From assembly GCA_003574885.1 (NCBI GenBank), contig PJFC01000004.1, positions 297,207 through 361,206 on the forward strand: DNA of 64,000 bases. Reading direction: 5' to 3'. The notes below the pieces were generated by a model. It ran no database searches and was not told where the DNA came from. It saw only the letters and a program-made list of their open reading frames with translations. A program made the position numbers and the translations under genes. Of this stretch, positions 25,272-34,419 are shown in pieces. The stretch's first letter is position 1. Each line of letters begins with the position of its first letter. Source of the stretch: Geobacter sp. Lineage in GTDB: Bacteria > Desulfobacterota > Desulfuromonadia > Geobacterales > Geobacteraceae.

Positions 25272-25712
25272 ATGCAGATTATTCCCGTCATCTACCGCCT
25301 TGCCGTGGCCCTCTGGGTCGGCGGGGTCGCCATCTTCACCTTCGTCCTCACCCCGATCCTCTTCAAGACCCAGCCACGTGACCTGGCGGGAATGATCGTC
25401 GGGGTCCTTTTCCCCGGCTATTTCCGCTGGGGGCTCGCCTGCGGTTCCGTGGCGCTTGCGACCCTTTTGTTGATGCGGGGGAAGAACTTCACTGTCGCCC
25501 TTGCCCTCATCGTCCTGATGCTGGCAGCGACTGCCTTCCAGGCGTTCTACATCGAACCGAGGGCGGTCGAGATCAAGAAGGAGATCCCTTCGTTCGAAAC
25601 GACCCCGAAAGATCATCCCAAACGGCAAGAGTTCGCCAGGCTCCATGGCATATCGGCGGTCTGCAATCTGGTGGTGTTCGGTGGCGGGGTGGTGCTGGTT
25701 GTGTTGCTGTAA
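25272..25712 (+). CDS. DUF4149-like membrane protein
   Basis: A 146-residue protein with four predicted spans (about residues 7-27, 42-66, 75-95 and 124-146). The pattern YRLAVALWVGGVAIFTFVLTPILF with a later ARLHGIS...N stretch matches the DUF4149/TMEM205-like family of unknown function. An AAGGAG site precedes the ATG. Confidence 0.8.
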   Translation: MQIIPVIYRLAVALWVGGVAIFTFVLTPILFKTQPRDLAGMIVGVLFPGYFRWGLACGSVALATLLLMRGKNFTVALALIVLMLAATAFQAFYIEPRAVEIKKEIPSFETTPKDHPKRQEFARLHGISAVCNLVVFGGGVVLVVLL

Positions 25713-25787
25713 GGAGGGTGCGTCGGGCTACCGATGGTTATCCGGCCTACCGGTTGTCCCCGATGTCGGTTGTGCCGCAGCGTAAGG

Positions 25788-26270
25788 CTAAGGGGCAGCA
25801 GGTGCCAGATTCCTTGGCTTTCTCCGTTTAGCTTTTTTCAGCGGCTTGGAAGCGCCCTGTTTTTTCCCTTCGGCTATCGCCCGGATGAGGGTCGGTTTCT
25901 CATCCGCGCTTTGTACCTGTTTTGCATACCGTTGAGGGACGTCGTTCAGGTCACTTACTACATGCAGAACGCCTCCCTGCTTCCAGAAGTAGATCTTTTG
26001 CGCACCGGGAGCGCCTGAAACCTGTGGCGTGGTTTCTTCGGGTGGTTGCGAAGGAGGGTCCGGTTGTGCTGTCGTTGCCGGTTGTTGAGGGATGGGGGCG
26101 TGCTGTAAGGATGGTACACGCGTGACTGGCGATGGTGCAGGGGTTGCCGGGGCGCTGTCCTCACCTTCACGAGCCATCGATCTGCCGGCAGCAGGTCTGA
26201 GAACCCTGGCGTCTGCAGTGACGGTGATGCAGATTGTACTGAAAAGTGCCACAAGTAGCCATTTTCTCAT
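25788..26270 (-). CDS. Secreted proline-rich protein with DUF4124-like segment
   Basis: A 160-residue exported protein. A signal peptide (MRKWLLVALFSTICITVTADA) is followed by a long Pro/Ala/Gln-rich region (about 35-85), then a segment KIYFWKQGGVLHVVSDLNDVPQRY that resembles the DUF4124 beta motif, and a very basic tail (KKAKRRKPRN). ATG 26270 is chosen because it starts the signal peptide; longer forms add a non-hydrophobic leader. Function unknown. Confidence 0.72.
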   Translation of the reverse strand: MRKWLLVALFSTICITVTADARVLRPAAGRSMAREGEDSAPATPAPSPVTRVPSLQHAPIPQQPATTAQPDPPSQPPEETTPQVSGAPGAQKIYFWKQGGVLHVVSDLNDVPQRYAKQVQSADEKPTLIRAIAEGKKQGASKPLKKAKRRKPRNLAPAAP

Positions 26271-26411
26271 GATGTGGTACCTCTGAAGTGTCGGACAAAT
26301 CCTGGATCTTCCTCTGTCTCTGCAGGAAGAAGTCCAGACAGCCATCCTTACCATGGTATAAAGGTTTTACGTGGATAGGATTTGTTATAATCCTTGCAGA
26401 AGGAGATGACA

Positions 26412-27311
26412 ATGGAAATTCCTCCCTATCCTGATGCCCGCGATCTGACCCTGGCTGACAAGCCATTCCTCGACGGCATATTCTCCCTCCTCCAGCCACG
26501 GGTTTCCGAGTACACCTTTGCCAATCTCTATCTGTTCCGTGCCCCCCATGCTTATCGCCTGACCATGGTGGGGGATTCCCTCGTTGTGTTGGGACGGGGG
26601 TACGGGGCTGAAGAATATTTCCTCCCACCGCTCACCGGGAAGAAGGATTCCGCCGTGCATTTCCTGCTGAACAAGGGGCTTACTCTGGCGATGGCCGATG
26701 ATGACTTCATCGAAACGTATCTGGCCGGAGAAGGGGTGGAGGTTGTGGAGGACCGGGATAATTTCGACTACCTCTATCTCCGTCAGGACCTGGCGGAACT
26801 CTCTGGCAATCGGTTTCACAAGAAGAAGAACCGGCTGAACTACTTTACCAACAGGCATGGATATACCGTGGAGCTCTACAGTGGGAACCATCTTGCAGGA
26901 TCGGTGGCGCTTCTGGGTGAGTGGTTTAGGGTGCGGGAAAAGATGGAGAGCCCATCCATAACCCAAGAGGTTGCGGCGACCCGGGAAGCCCTGGAGCGGG
27001 CAGAAGACTTGGGGCTTTCAGGGGTTGTCGTAGTGGTGAAGGATGTGGTGAAAGCATTTGCGCTGGGTGAGCGGCTGAACAAAACGACCTCCGTCTGTCA
27101 CTTTGAAAAGGCCGATCCGTTCCTGGATGGGGTCCCGCAGTTGGTGGACCGGGAGTTCAACCGGCTCCTCTTCACCGACTGCCGGTTCGTCAATCGGGAG
27201 CAGGACCTGGGGGAACCGGGATTGAGGAGCGCCAAGCTTTCCTATCATCCGGTGGAGCTCGTCAGGAAGTATCGCGTCAGGAAGAGAGGGGCAAAGGGGC
27301 TGAATCCGTGA
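26412..27311 (+). CDS. DUF2156 family (acyltransferase-like) protein
   Basis: A 299-residue cytosolic protein of the DUF2156 type, related to the GNAT-like C-terminal domain of lysylphosphatidylglycerol synthase (KNRLNYFTNRHGYTVELY and a final FVNREQDLGEPGLRSAKLSYHP motif). The reaction is unknown. The start at 26412 follows AAGGAGATGACA. Its TGA stop lies inside the left end of a family 1 repeat element, so the element abuts the gene directly. Confidence 0.84.
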   Translation: MEIPPYPDARDLTLADKPFLDGIFSLLQPRVSEYTFANLYLFRAPHAYRLTMVGDSLVVLGRGYGAEEYFLPPLTGKKDSAVHFLLNKGLTLAMADDDFIETYLAGEGVEVVEDRDNFDYLYLRQDLAELSGNRFHKKKNRLNYFTNRHGYTVELYSGNHLAGSVALLGEWFRVREKMESPSITQEVAATREALERAEDLGLSGVVVVVKDVVKAFALGERLNKTTSVCHFEKADPFLDGVPQLVDREFNRLLFTDCRFVNREQDLGEPGLRSAKLSYHPVELVRKYRVRKRGAKGLNP

Positions 27312-27460
27312 GGGGGGAGTGCCCTGTGGAGCGAATGTGCCCGAGTACCGGCCGATGTAGGTGAAATTGAGCAAGGCCGGCCGAATGGCCGGCGCGAAAT
27401 GAGCCGTACAGCGGCGGTACGAGGGTACTCTGAGCGGAATGGGGCACTCCTCCCTCACGG
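27306..27460 (-). repeat. Dispersed inverted-repeat element, family 1, copy C
   Basis: 155 bp in reverse orientation. The ends CCGTGAGGGGGGAGTGCC and GGCACTCCTCCCTCACGG are an 18-bp inverted repeat with one mismatch, the clearest termini in the family. The core GCCGGCCGAATGGCCGGCGCGAAATG is the reverse complement of that in the other copies. It supplies the last bases and stop codon of the DUF2156 gene. Confidence 0.92.
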
Positions 27461-27492
27461 ATCGTAAATGCCTGAGGGGGGGACTTGGCCGG

Positions 27493-28521
27493 TCAGAATC
27501 GGAGGCGCTCCCGCAGCTGCCGTTCCAGTTCCTCTCCGGCAGCGCTGAAATCCTCCAGTGAGAGGGTGAAATCTTCCTGCCAGTCCCGTGTCTTATAGTA
27601 AAGCCGGTCGTAGTAGCCGGTCATGAGCTCGGCCATGAACGGCTCCAGTTCCCACCTCTCCAGGTAGCCGGCGATTTCCGTGTATTTTTCTCCCCCGAGC
27701 CTCTTTCTGATCCGTTCAAGAGCCGTTGCCATCCCTTCCTTGTACTCGGGTCTGCCGTACTCGTCTATGAGCCGGCCGACCCGGGTTTCCAGGGATGCGT
27801 TACCCCAGACCAGAATACCCTCCCGCATCGCCTCGTACACGTTCCCCGGAAGAGAAATCCTGCCGATCCGCCGGCTCTCCCCTTCCAGAAGCAGGGGCAT
27901 GCCCGGTGGGACCTGGCGAAGCTCATTCCAGAGAAGAGTCTCGAAATGCTTCTGGGTCAGGTCCTGGGTGAGCCCCAGTTCGCCGAAGGCGGAGCCCCGG
28001 TGGCTGGCAAGCCCCTCCAGATCGATAACCCGCCAGATATCAGTCCTCAGTCCAAGAAGAAAGGTGGTTTTGCCGATGCCGGTCATGCCGTGGAGCACGA
28101 CGAGGGGGCCGGAAGGAACATAGGGGGTGAAGAAGGCGGTCACATGGTCGCGGAAGGCCCGGTAGCCACCGTGCAGCTGCACGGCACGGTGGCCGGTCAA
28201 GTCCAGGATGCTCGTGACGGTCTTGCTCCGGAGTCCTCCCCGCCAGCAGTAGACCAGGATGGGCCGGCCAGCAGCAGCTTCCGCTATTTCGGCAACCATC
28301 GCCGGGTAACGGTGGGCTGTCAACTCCAGCCCTCGGCGGCGGGCCTCATAGGGGCCGGTCTGCTTGTAGAGGGTCCCGATCTCAACCCTCTCCTCGTTGG
28401 AAAGGAGCGGCACGTTCATGGCACCGGGAATATGGTCCTCCGCAAACTCCAGCGGGGTGCGGACATCCACCACCAGGTGGCTGTCGAGCAGGGATTCGTG
28501 AAACGGTACGGTGTCGGGCAA
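27493..28521 (-). CDS. mnmH: tRNA 2-selenouridine synthase
   Basis: A 342-residue MnmH/SelU/YbbB protein that replaces sulfur by selenium in the wobble uridine of certain tRNAs. The rhodanese domain carries the active cysteine in VYCWRGGLRS; the C-terminal half has a P-loop GMTGIGKTTF. The start is TTG, with GGAGG 6 bp upstream. Its presence implies the organism makes selenophosphate (selD not in the window). Divergent from the P-type ATPase. Confidence 0.94.
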   Translation of the reverse strand: MPDTVPFHESLLDSHLVVDVRTPLEFAEDHIPGAMNVPLLSNEERVEIGTLYKQTGPYEARRRGLELTAHRYPAMVAEIAEAAAGRPILVYCWRGGLRSKTVTSILDLTGHRAVQLHGGYRAFRDHVTAFFTPYVPSGPLVVLHGMTGIGKTTFLLGLRTDIWRVIDLEGLASHRGSAFGELGLTQDLTQKHFETLLWNELRQVPPGMPLLLEGESRRIGRISLPGNVYEAMREGILVWGNASLETRVGRLIDEYGRPEYKEGMATALERIRKRLGGEKYTEIAGYLERWELEPFMAELMTGYYDRLYYKTRDWQEDFTLSLEDFSAAGEELERQLRERLRF

Positions 28522-28755
28522 GGGGAACCTCCGGAAACGGTCGGTGCATTATAGATGAGAGGAGGGAGCAATTGCAAGGGAGGCGGAGATATTCCCGAAG
28601 TTTAATGACTTATGTGGAGTGTGGGATACACTTAAACTTGAAAAATGCAGTTTCATGCAACGAACATGAGCCTGCGGGTTCGTTTAGCCTGGTTTTCTTT
28701 GCGCCTCTGCACGTCTGAATCAACAAATTTTATTGCCATGTAAGGCGAGGGTTCC

Positions 28756-31455
28756 ATGCACCAGGTCTCTCTTCCCGAATTCTGCCGCCGGCTCCACATC
28801 GACCCGACAAACGGACTTTCCAGCCGGGAGGCCGCCCTGCGCCTGACGCAGGACGGCCCCAATACCCTTCGGCAACGGAAAAAAGAGCCGGAACTGATGA
28901 AATTCTTCCGCCAGCTTACTAATCTGTTCGCTCTTCTCCTCTGGGCAGGTGCGGCCTTTTCCTTCACGGCCGAATGGCTCCGCCCCGGCGAGGGGAACAT
29001 CTTCATCGGAGTGGCGCTGGTGGGGGTGGTGGTGCTGAACGGGGTTTTCAGTTACTACCAGCAGCACAAGGCCGAGCGGATCATGGCCGGCTTCCGTGAC
29101 ATGCTTCCCCGGATGGCTCGGGTGTTACGTGACGGGAGCCTTTCGGAAATACCCGCCGCCCAGCTGGTACGGGGGGATGTGATTCTCCTTGAGGAGGGGG
29201 AGCATGTCCCGGCGGACGCCCGCCTGGTTGAGGTGGCGGGGCTGAAGGTGGATAATTCCTCCCTGACCGGCGAGTCGGAGCCCCAACTCCGTACCACCTA
29301 TCCCACCGACAAGCGTCTGCTGGAGAGCCGCAACGTGGTCTTTTCCGGCACGACGGTCCAGGCGGGGGAGGGGAAGGGGATTGTCTTCGCCACCGCCATG
29401 AAGACCCAGATCGGCCGCACCGCCGACCTTACTCAGTCGGTGGCGGTACAGGAAATACCCATTCGCCGGGAGATCCTCCACTTTACCCGGATCATCTCCG
29501 CCATCGCCGTCGTCATGGGGGTGGTGGTCTTTCTCGTCAGTTTCTTTATCCTCGACAATCCCCTTCCTGCCAAGCTTATCTTCGCCATCGGCATCATCGT
29601 TGCCAATGTCCCGGAGGGGCTCCTTCCGACGGTGACCCTCTGTCTCTCCCTGGCGGCGCGGCGTATGGCTGACAACCAGGCGCTCGTCAAGAACCTGGAG
29701 TCGGTGGAGACACTCGGCTGCACCACCGTCATCTGCACCGACAAGACCGGCACCCTGACCATGAACCGGATGGCGGTAACGCGGCTTTTTCTCAACGAGT
29801 GCATCCACAGCGAGGCTGACAGATCCTTCGAGCGGGAAGAGCTGGAAAAACTGCTGATGGTGGCGACCCTCTGCAATAACGCCCATGTGAAGGGGGGTGG
29901 TTCCTTTATTGGCGATCCGACGGAGGTGGCCCTGTTGCAGTTTGTGGCCCGGTTCCACGACGTGGGTGAGGTGCAAGCCGCTGCACCGCGCTTGTTCGAA
30001 GAACCGTTTACCGGCAAAACCAAGCTGATGGTGACCGTCAACCGGGTGGAGGGGAGCCAGATGGCGTGCCTCAAGGGGGCCCCTGACATTGCCATCGGCC
30101 TCTGCGACGCCATCCTCATCGACGGAACGCCGGTTCCTCTTACCGATGTGCACCGGCAGGCCTATCTTGCCGCCTACGAGGAACTGGCCCGCAAGGGTGA
30201 GCGGATTCTCCTCCTTGCCTGGCGAGAAGTGGAACCCCGTGAGGTTTGGCACGAGGATGACCTGCCGTCGTCGGGATATGTCTTCATCGGGCTCATCGGG
30301 ATGCTCGACCCGCCGCGCCCCGAAGTGCCGGAGGCGGTGAAGGCGATCCGCTCTGCCGGGGTCAGGATAGTGATGGTGACCGGCGACTACCAGACCACTG
30401 CCGAGGCCATCGGCCGGATGGTGGGGATCGTCACCGATGATCAACCGGCCGTTATCACCGGCGAGCAGCTCCGCACCATGGGAGACGCCATGTTGGAGTG
30501 GGAGATGGAGCAGGAGGAGGTCATCTTCGCCCGCACCTCGCCAGAGCAGAAGCTTCGCATCGTTCAGGCCCTGCAGCGACGGGGCGACGTGGTGGCCGTG
30601 ACCGGTGACGGGGTGAACGACGCCCCTGCCCTGAAACAGGCCGATATCGGCGTCGCCATGGGGCTATCCGGCACCGACGTGGCCCGGGAAGGGGCTGACA
30701 TGGTGCTTCTGGACGACAATTTTGCAACCCTCCTCCCCGCCATCCGGGAGGGACGGACCATCTTCGACAACCTGAAGAAATCCATCGCCTACACCGTCAC
30801 CCACGCGGTCCCCGAGGTGGCCCCCTACCTTGCCTTTCTCCTTCTCGGTCTACCTCTGCCGCTCACGGTCATGCTCATCCTCTCCATCGACCTGGGGACC
30901 GACATGATACCCGCCATCTCGCTCGGTATGGAACGTGCGGAGCAGGACATCATGCAGATTCCGCCCCGCTCCCGCAAGGAGCGGCTGGTGAACCGTCGCC
31001 TCCTCTTCACCTCCTATGCCCTGCACGGTGTAATCGAAGCGGCTGCGGGCTTCTATGCCTACTTTACCATCCTTCATGCCGGTGGTTGGCGCTGGGGAGA
31101 TGCACTGGTCCCGGGCGATCCCCTCCACCTGAAAGGGGTATCAGCCTTCTTTGCCGCCATCGTAGTCTGCCAGGTTGCCAATGCCTTCATGGCAAAGACC
31201 CACCGCCAGTCTCTCTTCCGTCAGGGGGTACTGTCCAACCGCTGGCTCCTCGTCGGCATCGTCATCGAACTGGTTCTGGCCGCCTCCATCATTGGTCTGG
31301 AGCCGCTCCACACCCTGTTCGGCAATGCCGGCCTGACTGCGGGCGAGTTTTTCCTTGCCTGGCCCTTTGCCGTCGGGATGATCCTGCTGGACGAACTGCG
31401 CCGGTGGCTCATTCGCCGGAACGTCAAATGGGTCATCGACCTGACGGGGAGTTAA
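28756..31455 (+). CDS. P-type cation ATPase, Na/K- or Ca-type (P2)
   Basis: An 899-residue ion pump with all P2-type parts: cation_ATPase_N domain, actuator motif SLTGESEP, membrane motif IIVANVPEGLLPTVTLCLS, phosphorylation motif DKTGTLT (Asp329) and hinge TGDGVNDAPALKQADIGVAMG. The VPEGLLPTVT sequence is that of the Na,K-ATPase branch rather than the PEGLP of SERCA pumps. The ion is not decided by sequence alone. There is no beta subunit gene nearby, as is normal in bacteria. Confidence 0.9.
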   Translation: MHQVSLPEFCRRLHIDPTNGLSSREAALRLTQDGPNTLRQRKKEPELMKFFRQLTNLFALLLWAGAAFSFTAEWLRPGEGNIFIGVALVGVVVLNGVFSYYQQHKAERIMAGFRDMLPRMARVLRDGSLSEIPAAQLVRGDVILLEEGEHVPADARLVEVAGLKVDNSSLTGESEPQLRTTYPTDKRLLESRNVVFSGTTVQAGEGKGIVFATAMKTQIGRTADLTQSVAVQEIPIRREILHFTRIISAIAVVMGVVVFLVSFFILDNPLPAKLIFAIGIIVANVPEGLLPTVTLCLSLAARRMADNQALVKNLESVETLGCTTVICTDKTGTLTMNRMAVTRLFLNECIHSEADRSFEREELEKLLMVATLCNNAHVKGGGSFIGDPTEVALLQFVARFHDVGEVQAAAPRLFEEPFTGKTKLMVTVNRVEGSQMACLKGAPDIAIGLCDAILIDGTPVPLTDVHRQAYLAAYEELARKGERILLLAWREVEPREVWHEDDLPSSGYVFIGLIGMLDPPRPEVPEAVKAIRSAGVRIVMVTGDYQTTAEAIGRMVGIVTDDQPAVITGEQLRTMGDAMLEWEMEQEEVIFARTSPEQKLRIVQALQRRGDVVAVTGDGVNDAPALKQADIGVAMGLSGTDVAREGADMVLLDDNFATLLPAIREGRTIFDNLKKSIAYTVTHAVPEVAPYLAFLLLGLPLPLTVMLILSIDLGTDMIPAISLGMERAEQDIMQIPPRSRKERLVNRRLLFTSYALHGVIEAAAGFYAYFTILHAGGWRWGDALVPGDPLHLKGVSAFFAAIVVCQVANAFMAKTHRQSLFRQGVLSNRWLLVGIVIELVLAASIIGLEPLHTLFGNAGLTAGEFFLAWPFAVGMILLDELRRWLIRRNVKWVIDLTGS

Positions 31456-31477
31456 CCCCCTGAACGCGCATTCACCC

Positions 31478-31506
31478 TTGATTTTTAAGGGTTAAAGTGC
31501 TATAAG
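31478..31506 (+). promoter_or_regulatory. Sigma-70 type promoter of the aldolase gene
   Basis: TTGATT (31478-31483), a 17-bp spacer and TATAAG (31501-31506), about 58 bp before the start codon. Confidence 0.65.
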
Positions 31507-31564
31507 GTAAAGCGTTTTTTTGTTATCCGAAAAATTTTCACTAATACTGAAAAAGGAGTGTGCA

Positions 31565-32836
31565 ATGGCAGATTTCGACAAGGCCCTGGCGGTAGGACGT
31601 CCCGCCAACATCCAGAGGCTCTTCCCCAATTCCAAGGCCCTCATCGTCAGCGGCAAGGTGATCGACCGGGCCATGCTCGCCAAGGGTAACGCCCTCGCAC
31701 TGGCCGCCAACGGCCGCAACTACTTCGTCATCAGGGGGGTGCTGAAGGCAGCCCAGCGGGCGAATGCGGCGGTGATCATCGAGATCGCCAAATCGGAAGG
31801 TGGGCAGAAATCCTACTGCGCAGTGAACTACTGGAATATGGCCCGCATCGTCGATGCCATCTGCAACGAGCTTTCCATAACCGTGCCGGTTGCGATCCAC
31901 GCCGACCACTACGGCATCAAGAACGACAAGGACCTGGCCGCCGCCAAGGTGGAAGTGCCGACCATGTTCGAGGCGGGGATCACCTCCATCGCCATCGACG
32001 CCTCCCATCTCCCCGACGACGAGAACCTGCTGGCCAATCTCGCCCTCAACCCATTCATCCCCGCCTGGGCCGGTCTGGAGACCGAAGTGGGCGAGATCAA
32101 GGGGAACCAGGGACTTTCAACTGTGGAAGAGGCGAAATTTCTCATCCAGGGGCTGAACGCCAACGGCATCTTCCCCGACTGGATTGCCCTCAACAACGGT
32201 ACCACCCATGGTCTCGAAGCCTCCGACGCCGGTATCCAGGTCGGACTCACCGCCGATATCCACAAGGCCCTCACCCCCTACAAGGTGAGTGGCGCCCAGC
32301 ACGGCACCTCCGGCAACAGCTCGGAGCGGCTGCGGGAGATTGCCGCCAAGACCAGGACCACCAAGGCGAATGTCGCCACCGCCCTGCAGATGATCTCCTG
32401 GGGGGTGGAAGTGAACGACTACGGCAATGCCCAGCTCGATGCCAACGGCAACTTCATCAAGCTGAAGGGTGAGGGGATGACTGAGGAGCTGTGGGCCGAG
32501 ATGGTCGCTCTTGCCGAGTCCAAAGGGTGGAAGAAGGGGGATTACAAGAACTTGAACCTCCTCTTCGAGAACAAGCTGCTGGCGCAGCCTGAAGCAATCC
32601 GGGAGCGGATGGCGAAGCGGGTGGAGGATTTTGCCTACAAGATGATCACCGAGGTGTTCAACTCGAAGGATACCGCACCCTTGGCCGTGGAGGCTATTCT
32701 CAAGGCCAATTCTGCCGACGTTGGACCCAAGGGGAGCCAGATCGAGGACCCGGCCCACTGGACCGAGAGCCAGATCAGGGAACGGGCGAAGAGCCTGGCA
32801 GGTGACAAGGGCGCGTCGGGGAACTTCGACGACTAG
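31565..32836 (+). CDS. fba: Class II fructose-bisphosphate aldolase
   Basis: A 423-residue aldolase for the fructose-1,6-bisphosphate/triose phosphate step of glycolysis and gluconeogenesis. Class II zinc-site sequences are visible: PVAIHADHYG, and a Gly/His motif in NNGTTHGLEAS and SGAQHGTSGNS. It is longer than the E. coli enzyme (about 360), as in the large isoform of delta-proteobacteria, with a C-terminal helical extension. ATG 31565 has AAAGGAG upstream. It stands alone, between its own promoter and a terminator. Confidence 0.9.
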   Translation: MADFDKALAVGRPANIQRLFPNSKALIVSGKVIDRAMLAKGNALALAANGRNYFVIRGVLKAAQRANAAVIIEIAKSEGGQKSYCAVNYWNMARIVDAICNELSITVPVAIHADHYGIKNDKDLAAAKVEVPTMFEAGITSIAIDASHLPDDENLLANLALNPFIPAWAGLETEVGEIKGNQGLSTVEEAKFLIQGLNANGIFPDWIALNNGTTHGLEASDAGIQVGLTADIHKALTPYKVSGAQHGTSGNSSERLREIAAKTRTTKANVATALQMISWGVEVNDYGNAQLDANGNFIKLKGEGMTEELWAEMVALAESKGWKKGDYKNLNLLFENKLLAQPEAIRERMAKRVEDFAYKMITEVFNSKDTAPLAVEAILKANSADVGPKGSQIEDPAHWTESQIRERAKSLAGDKGASGNFDD

Positions 32837-32885
32837 ACCGGGTCGCGTTAATCGACATGCCTGGAAGAGAAGCATTGGCTATCGT

Positions 32886-32910
32886 AGGGGCGGGTTTCAA
32901 ACCCGCCCCT
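32886..32910 (+). terminator. Terminator after the aldolase gene
   Basis: AGGGGCGGGTTT-C-AAACCCGCCCCT followed by TTCTTCT, 50 bp after the stop. The rest of 32911-33204 contains no gene I can support; it looks like decayed intergenic sequence. Confidence 0.8.
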
Positions 32911-33204
32911 TTCTTCTATGTATAAGGGTGAATTGAGAGCTGGCGGAGTTTCGTCCGTTGCGGTCGTCCCTCGCTGCGGACCTTGACCGGCCTCAGTCCT
33001 AACGGGCACAGTACCGTTTACCACACACATCATTAACATTATACTTCTGGCGAGTGTCCGCTACCGCTCGGTTTCTTCCCTCCACTCCCGAAACTCCGTC
33101 AGCACTCCTCCGTTTTCCCAGTTGACGGGATGGCAGGAGGTGATTAGAGTGGCATTGTCATTTGCTTAGGCCAGACAGAATTTTCCATTACAGGCTGGTA
33201 TCCC

Positions 33205-33471
33205 ATGAACGACTCACCACAAACCACCGGGCCGTCCCGGAGCTCTTTCATCTATGCCGGCATCGTCGTCGGCATCCTCGTCAGCATCTGGTACATTCAT
33301 AAAAACCATACAATCGGAACCATTGCTGGCGGAACGGTTGTTCCGGATCCGGTCTGGACCCAGTTCGTCAACGTGTCACTTATAATGTTCGCCGCCGTCT
33401 TCCAGTTCAGTCTCCTCCACAAGCTGGTCGCCTGGGTTGCGAAGCTTGTGAAGGGGAAAAGGGACGCCTGA
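33205..33471 (+). CDS. Small two-span membrane protein
   Basis: An 88-residue protein with two predicted spans (about residues 14-31 and 52-72) and a basic C-terminus (KLVKGKRDA). No family recognised. The next gene begins 5 bp after its stop, so the two are probably co-transcribed. Confidence 0.7.
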   Translation: MNDSPQTTGPSRSSFIYAGIVVGILVSIWYIHKNHTIGTIAGGTVVPDPVWTQFVNVSLIMFAAVFQFSLLHKLVAWVAKLVKGKRDA

Positions 33472-33476
33472 CTGCC

Positions 33477-34265
33477 ATGGAATCCGCCGACCTGACCCGC
33501 CTGCGCGACTGGTTTGACCGTTACTGCCGGACCTTTTATGTTGACGATGCGGAAGCCCAGCGGAACATCGTCCTCAAGGAGGAGCATACCCACCGGGTCT
33601 GTGTCAACATGGAGCTGCTGGTGGAGAGCCTTGGCCTGGAGGAGGAGAGCCGGCAGCTGGCAATGACCGTCGCCCTGTTCCACGATGTGGGACGGTTCGA
33701 ACAGTACCGCCGCTATGGCACTTTCAAGGATGTCGATTCGGAGAACCATGCTGCCCTGGGGGCACGGGTCCTTACTGAAGAACGGGTGCTGGACGGCCTT
33801 CCTGCCGCGGATCAACCGATCATCATCCGCGCGGTTGCCCTTCACAACGCCTTTGCCCTCCCCGCTGATCTGGATGGGGCGTCCGACCTCCTCCTGCGCC
33901 TCATCCGCGATGCGGACAAGCTGGACATCTGGCGGGTTTTCCTCAACTACTACCGGGCACCTGCGGAAGAGCGGGCGTCGGCCGTCTCCCTGGGCTTTGC
34001 TGACCGCCCTGACTGCTCGCCCGATGTGCTGGCCTGCCTGGGGGAGGGGAAAATGGTGAACTTGAGCCAACTTGCCACCCTCAACGACTTCAAGCTCCTT
34101 CAGCTCTCCTGGGTATACGACCTGAACTTCCCCGCGTCGTTCCGGCTGGCTTGGGAGCAAGGGTACCTGGCGGGCATCGCCGCCACTCTTCCTTCTGTTC
34201 CCGAAGTGCAGGAAGTGGTGCTGGCGGTGCTGGCGGAACTGGAGCGTCGGGCAACCATGTATTGA
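33477..34265 (+). CDS. HD-domain phosphohydrolase family protein
   Basis: A 262-residue soluble protein with an HD domain: the metal motif FHDVGRFEQYRRYGTF is near residue 63, with His in HTHRVC before it and the downstream Asp in RDADKLDIW. HD proteins hydrolyse nucleotides or other phosphate esters; the substrate is unknown. The start has no strong ribosome binding site and lies 5 bp after the upstream stop, suggesting translational coupling. Confidence 0.85.
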   Translation: MESADLTRLRDWFDRYCRTFYVDDAEAQRNIVLKEEHTHRVCVNMELLVESLGLEEESRQLAMTVALFHDVGRFEQYRRYGTFKDVDSENHAALGARVLTEERVLDGLPAADQPIIIRAVALHNAFALPADLDGASDLLLRLIRDADKLDIWRVFLNYYRAPAEERASAVSLGFADRPDCSPDVLACLGEGKMVNLSQLATLNDFKLLQLSWVYDLNFPASFRLAWEQGYLAGIAATLPSVPEVQEVVLAVLAELERRATMY

Positions 34266-34419
34266 CCCAGATATTTGGGGACTCTGAGCAGAACGGGGAG
34301 CTTATCCCCCCACAAGGTTGACAGGGGAGATAACAACAATTAATTACGGTAAATCCCGAAAAAATGCTACACTGGCTCCCGATGAATGAAACCTCACAAC
34401 CCATGGAGAACTTTGAACA

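Noticed and set aside
27018..27458. Minus-strand 146-codon frame overlapping the DUF2156 gene
   Set aside because: Half is repeat-element sequence and half is antisense to a real gene.
32911..33204. Possible gene or mobile-element remnant after the aldolase gene
   Set aside because: No frame with a start signal and no terminal repeats could be found; treated as plain intergenic DNA.
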